A stretch of DNA of 64,000 bases from Bifidobacterium saguinibicoloris (GTDB taxonomy: Bacteria > Actinomycetota > Actinomycetes > Actinomycetales > Bifidobacteriaceae). Each line of letters opens with the position of its first letter. Positions within the stretch are counted from its first letter, which is position 1. The stretch covers positions 62,001 to 126,000 of the forward strand of contig NZ_JAHBBF010000007.1 of the NCBI RefSeq assembly GCF_019331725.1, read 5' to 3'. The translations under genes were made by a program, and so were the position numbers. Shown here one piece after another: positions 61,776 through 64,000 of this stretch. Under the pieces are notes generated by a model, which saw only the letters and a program-made list of their open reading frames with translations, did no database searches and had not been told where the DNA came from.

Positions 61776-62840
61776 TCACTCCCCCTCGTCGTCCGCATCG
61801 TCGTCGTCATCGGACGGCACGGACATGTCGCTGGAACCGAACCGGGGGCTGCTGGTGGACGCACGACGGATCAGCTGCGGCGGGAACGCCACATGGGCCG
61901 GCATCCAATGCTGGCCGCCGTTGCCCATGTCGATGAGACGCAACGCCTCACGGGCCATGAGACGGCACGGACTGCGCAACGTGGTCAGTTTGGGCGTGAC
62001 GGCGACGCCCATCGGCGCGTCGCCGGAACCGATGACACGCACCTCGTCCGGCACCGACACCCCCAGACGGTCCAATGCGAACAGCACGCCCGCGGCCACC
62101 TCGTCGGTGGCGCAGATCACGGCGTCCGGCCGGTCTCCCTTCGCGGTGAACAGACGCGTGGCCTCCTCATAGCCGCGCACCACCGTGCACGGGCCGAACG
62201 TGGTCCATCCGGCCTGGCTCATCAGGTTCATCAACGACAGGTTCGTCTGGAACGTGGTGAACAGCTCCGCCGCCTCGTCGGAATCGACGTCGCCGCTCAG
62301 GTAGGCGATGGACGTGGCGTTGTGGTCGGCGAGATGACGCAGGACGAGCTGCATCGACGCGGCCTCGTCCACACCCACCCAGCTCACGCGGAACGACGTG
62401 GAGCGGCCGGACACCTGCACGATGGGGGCTTCCTCGGCGTAGCCGTCGAGGAACACGGGGTCCAGGCCCTTCGGGGGGATGACCACGAGACCGTCGACGT
62501 GCCGCGCGAGCATGGCGGCGACCCGCTCCTCCTGGATGCTCAGGTCGTCGCCCACACCCACCAGCAGCTGCTTGCCGGCGCCGTTCACCTCCGGGTCGAG
62601 CGCCGCGAGCATACGCGAGGCGAGCGGCGTCGCCGGGTCCGGGATGACCAGGCCGATGGCGTTGGTCGTGTCGCTGCGCAACGCGCTGGCCGCCGGATTG
62701 GCGGCGTAATTGAGTTTTTCGGCCGCATCCCGCACACGCCGGGCGATATCGTCCTCCTTGGTCCGCTGCCCGGAAAGCACACGGGAGACCGTGGCCTTGG
62801 ACACACGGGCCATGGCGGCGACATCGGTGATGGAGCTCAT
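61776..62840 (-). CDS. LacI-family transcriptional regulator of the PTS genes
   Basis: 354 residues. The helix-turn-helix is ITDVAAMARVSKATVSRVLS, with the hinge helix AANPAASALRSDTT. The ligand domain runs from AIGLVIPDPATPLASRM to the C terminus, which ends in an Asp/Glu-rich tail. The start at 62840 has GAGGAA upstream; the frame is open to 62981 but begins in the promoter region. It is divergent from an ascorbate-type PTS EIIA gene, and a 23-bp near-palindrome lies between them at 62959-62981. It most likely represses the PTS genes and itself. The ligand is probably a sugar phosphate or sugar acid, by family. Confidence 0.92.
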   Translation of the reverse strand: MSSITDVAAMARVSKATVSRVLSGQRTKEDDIARRVRDAAEKLNYAANPAASALRSDTTNAIGLVIPDPATPLASRMLAALDPEVNGAGKQLLVGVGDDLSIQEERVAAMLARHVDGLVVIPPKGLDPVFLDGYAEEAPIVQVSGRSTSFRVSWVGVDEAASMQLVLRHLADHNATSIAYLSGDVDSDEAAELFTTFQTNLSLMNLMSQAGWTTFGPCTVVRGYEEATRLFTAKGDRPDAVICATDEVAAGVLFALDRLGVSVPDEVRVIGSGDAPMGVAVTPKLTTLRSPCRLMAREALRLIDMGNGGQHWMPAHVAFPPQLIRRASTSSPRFGSSDMSVPSDDDDDADDEGE

Positions 62841-62958
62841 CAGTTGGTTTCCTCGGTTCTCTTCGGCCGCCCTCCGGCTGCCTCTCGGCTGGTCCCCGAC
62901 ACTCCGGGAACGATTCGCAGAACGCACCTTCCATTGTGCTGCCTCAAAGCCTGCAATA

Positions 62959-62981
62959 GTGCCAATATACCATATCGGCAC
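62959..62981. promoter_or_regulatory. Near-palindromic operator candidate between lacI and PTS genes
   Basis: GTGCC(A)ATAT...ATAT(C)GGCAC: outer arms GTGCC/GGCAC and inner ATAT/ATAT match over 9 of 10 positions each side. The position, 120 bases before lacI and 45 before the PTS promoter, suits an operator for the divergent LacI protein. Confidence 0.6.
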
Positions 62982-63003
62982 ATGTTTCAGAAATCGGTTT
63001 CCG

Positions 63004-63033
63004 TTGCGATTCCAGCCCTGATAGGTGTATAGT
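63004..63033 (+). promoter_or_regulatory. Promoter of the PTS genes
   Basis: TTGCGA (63004-63009), 18 bases, TATAGT (63028-63033). Transcription would start near 63040, giving an 80-base leader that contains the hairpin at 63049-63078. Confidence 0.55.
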
Positions 63034-63048
63034 TATCCCTGTCAGAAA

Positions 63049-63078
63049 CGATTCGCCTGCAATGATGTGAGCGAATCG
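63049..63078 (+). promoter_or_regulatory. Hairpin in the PTS leader
   Basis: CGATTCGC and GCGAATCG form a perfect 8-bp stem with a 14-base loop just downstream of the predicted start of transcription. It could be a second operator or a leader RNA structure. There is no U-run, so it is not a terminator. Confidence 0.5.
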
Positions 63079-63121
63079 ACGTTCACCACGAAGGTGAGGA
63101 CAGCCACCAAGGAGGGCATAT

Positions 63122-63571
63122 ATGGCAGCGGATATCGACGGATTCCTTCCCGACAGCGCATTCCTGCTGGACGTTCCCGCGTCCGACTGGAAGGACACCA
63201 TCCGACTGGCGGGCAAGGGGCTTGTCGCCGCCGGATTCACCACCGACGCCTACACGGACCAGATGATCGACACCGTCGAGAAGATGGGCCCGTACATCGT
63301 CATCGCCCCCGGCCTGGCCCTCGCCCACTCCCGCCCGTCCGACGCGGTGCTGAAGACGGGACTGAGCTGGGTTCGTCTGAGCACCCCGGTCGAGTTCGGC
63401 AGCAAGACCAACGACCCCGTGTCGCTGGTCATCGGCCTCGCCGGACATGACGAGAACGAGCACATCGGCGTCATGTCCGCCATCGCCGGCGCCTTGGTCG
63501 ACAAGAAGAAGACCGCGGATCTCGCCAAGGCGTCCACGCCGGACGAGATCAGGGCGATCCTCAAGCGCTGA
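63122..63571 (+). CDS. PTS EIIA component, ascorbate/mannitol type
   Basis: 149 residues. It receives the phosphoryl group from HPr on a His and passes it to EIIB. The active-site segment is IVIAPGLALAHSRP with H69. The Ser after the His (HSRP) replaces the more usual Ala. LVIGLAGHDENEHIGVMSAI follows the family pattern. AAGGAGGGC is 5 bases before the ATG. It is followed by the EIIB gene after 129 bases that contain a 7-bp repeat. It closely fits the UlaC-like branch, so ascorbate or a related sugar acid is likely, as inference. Confidence 0.9.
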   Translation: MAADIDGFLPDSAFLLDVPASDWKDTIRLAGKGLVAAGFTTDAYTDQMIDTVEKMGPYIVIAPGLALAHSRPSDAVLKTGLSWVRLSTPVEFGSKTNDPVSLVIGLAGHDENEHIGVMSAIAGALVDKKKTADLAKASTPDEIRAILKR

Positions 63572-63579
63572 CGCACGTC

Positions 63580-63621
63580 GGCCATCGGCCGCCGGCCATC
63601 GGCCGCCGGCCATCGGCCATC
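63580..63621. repeat. GGCCATC/GGCCGCC repeat between EIIA and EIIB genes
   Basis: Six tandem 7-mers, GGCCATC or GGCCGCC, lie just past the EIIA stop. The repeats can fold on themselves through GGCC and could tune the ratio of the two proteins. Confidence 0.8.
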
Positions 63622-63700
63622 GGGCCGGACAGACCGATAAACCGGACGAACCATCGGAAACCACTTACAAGACCACAAGGAATAGCAAAAGGAGAACATC

Positions 63701-63973
63701 ATGAACATCCTGTGCGTGTGCGGCAACGGCATCGGCACCTCGGTGCTGCTCAAGGTCAACGTCGAATCGGTCGCCGCCGACCTGGGCATCGACGTGAACG
63801 TCACCACCTCCGACGCCGGCAGCGCCAAGGGCACCGCCAACATGAACGACCTGGTCCTCACCTCCGCCGAGCTCGCCCCGGAGCTGGAAGGCACCACCAC
63901 CCCCGTCGAGGTCATCACCAACTTCATGGACACCGACGAGATCAAGGCCGCGCTCGAGAAGTACGCCGACTGA
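63701..63973 (+). CDS. PTS EIIB component, ascorbate/galactitol type
   Basis: 90 residues. The phosphorylated Cys is expected at C7 in LCVCGNGIGTSVLLK (VCGxGxGTS loop), the mark of UlaB/GatB-type EIIB proteins. The rest follows the small Rossmann-like fold with VLTSAELAPELEG. AAAGGAG is 6 bases before the ATG. EIIC of the SgaT/UlaA type should follow directly to the right of the window. Same operon as EIIA. Confidence 0.92.
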   Translation: MNILCVCGNGIGTSVLLKVNVESVAADLGIDVNVTTSDAGSAKGTANMNDLVLTSAELAPELEGTTTPVEVITNFMDTDEIKAALEKYAD

Positions 63974-64000
63974 ACCGGCCGAACCGGCCTCCCATCCGTC

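Overview
The window is a 64 kb piece of a high-GC actinobacterial chromosome, almost certainly a Bifidobacterium. The reasons are two tandem ilvC genes beside a transporter, a MarR regulator leading a pair of ABC exporter genes, very large sortase-type extracellular glycoside hydrolases with signatures of the bifidobacterial type II arabinogalactan enzymes, sugar transporters of the GPH type, LacI regulators, and a metG/rsmI neighbourhood. The species cannot be named from the sequence alone. I saw no rRNA, tRNA, CRISPR array, insertion sequence or prophage.

Layout. 1-4.3 kb: 5' part of an FTR1-type iron permease, a GPH sugar symporter and a divergent ApbE flavin transferase. 4.3-8.8 kb: a heterodimeric ABC exporter with a MarR regulator. 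9.2-26.4 kb: a carbohydrate locus with two giant GH30 enzymes (probable endo-beta-1,6-galactanases) on either side of a giant GH43 enzyme (probable exo-beta-1,3-galactanase) and an aldo/keto reductase. All three hydrolases have a signal peptide, accessory binding and Ig-like domains, and a 33-residue C-terminal LS(R/K)TG-type sorting signal. A LacI-type operator candidate precedes each of them. Together they would strip the side chains and backbone of plant or gum arabinogalactan at the cell surface. 26.4-28.7 kb holds almost no protein-coding capacity. 28.7-36.5 kb: two amino-acid permeases around an FtsX-type ABC exporter. 36.6-41.4 kb: two ketol-acid reductoisomerases and an MHS-type transporter behind a short leader peptide with three consecutive Ile codons and an attenuator-like terminator. 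41.5-44.7 kb: LacI regulator and GPH-like transporter. 45.1-47.8 kb: an FtsX permease with an ABC protein that has lost its P-loop. 47.9-61.5 kb: housekeeping genes (HD protein, class II amidotransferase, Kup, TatD, MetG, RsmI, Hsp20), a sugar transporter and a decayed ATPase gene. 61.8-64 kb: LacI regulator divergent from an ascorbate-type PTS EIIA/EIIB pair whose EIIC should lie just beyond the window.

The most unusual property is a set of tandem arrays between genes. Each locus has its own repeat sequence, but most units follow the same plan: an inverted repeat, a short loop and a spacer. The periods are strikingly constant: 51 bp at 42.7-43.1 kb, about 52 bp at 14.1-14.6 and 26.9-27.5 kb, 61 bp at 28.2-28.6 kb, about 113 bp in two half-units at 15.8-16.3 and 20.8-21.6 kb, 41 bp at 26.6 kb and 31-32 bp at 9.05 kb. 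The 51-bp array shares its palindromic core and exact period with an array inside the reading frame of the ABC permease at 30.5-34.0 kb, where 51 bp equals 17 codons. This family is the best candidate here for something undescribed. Other notable signals are an SD-sequestering hairpin before hsp20, apparent leaderless starts for about nine genes, and the leader-peptide attenuator.
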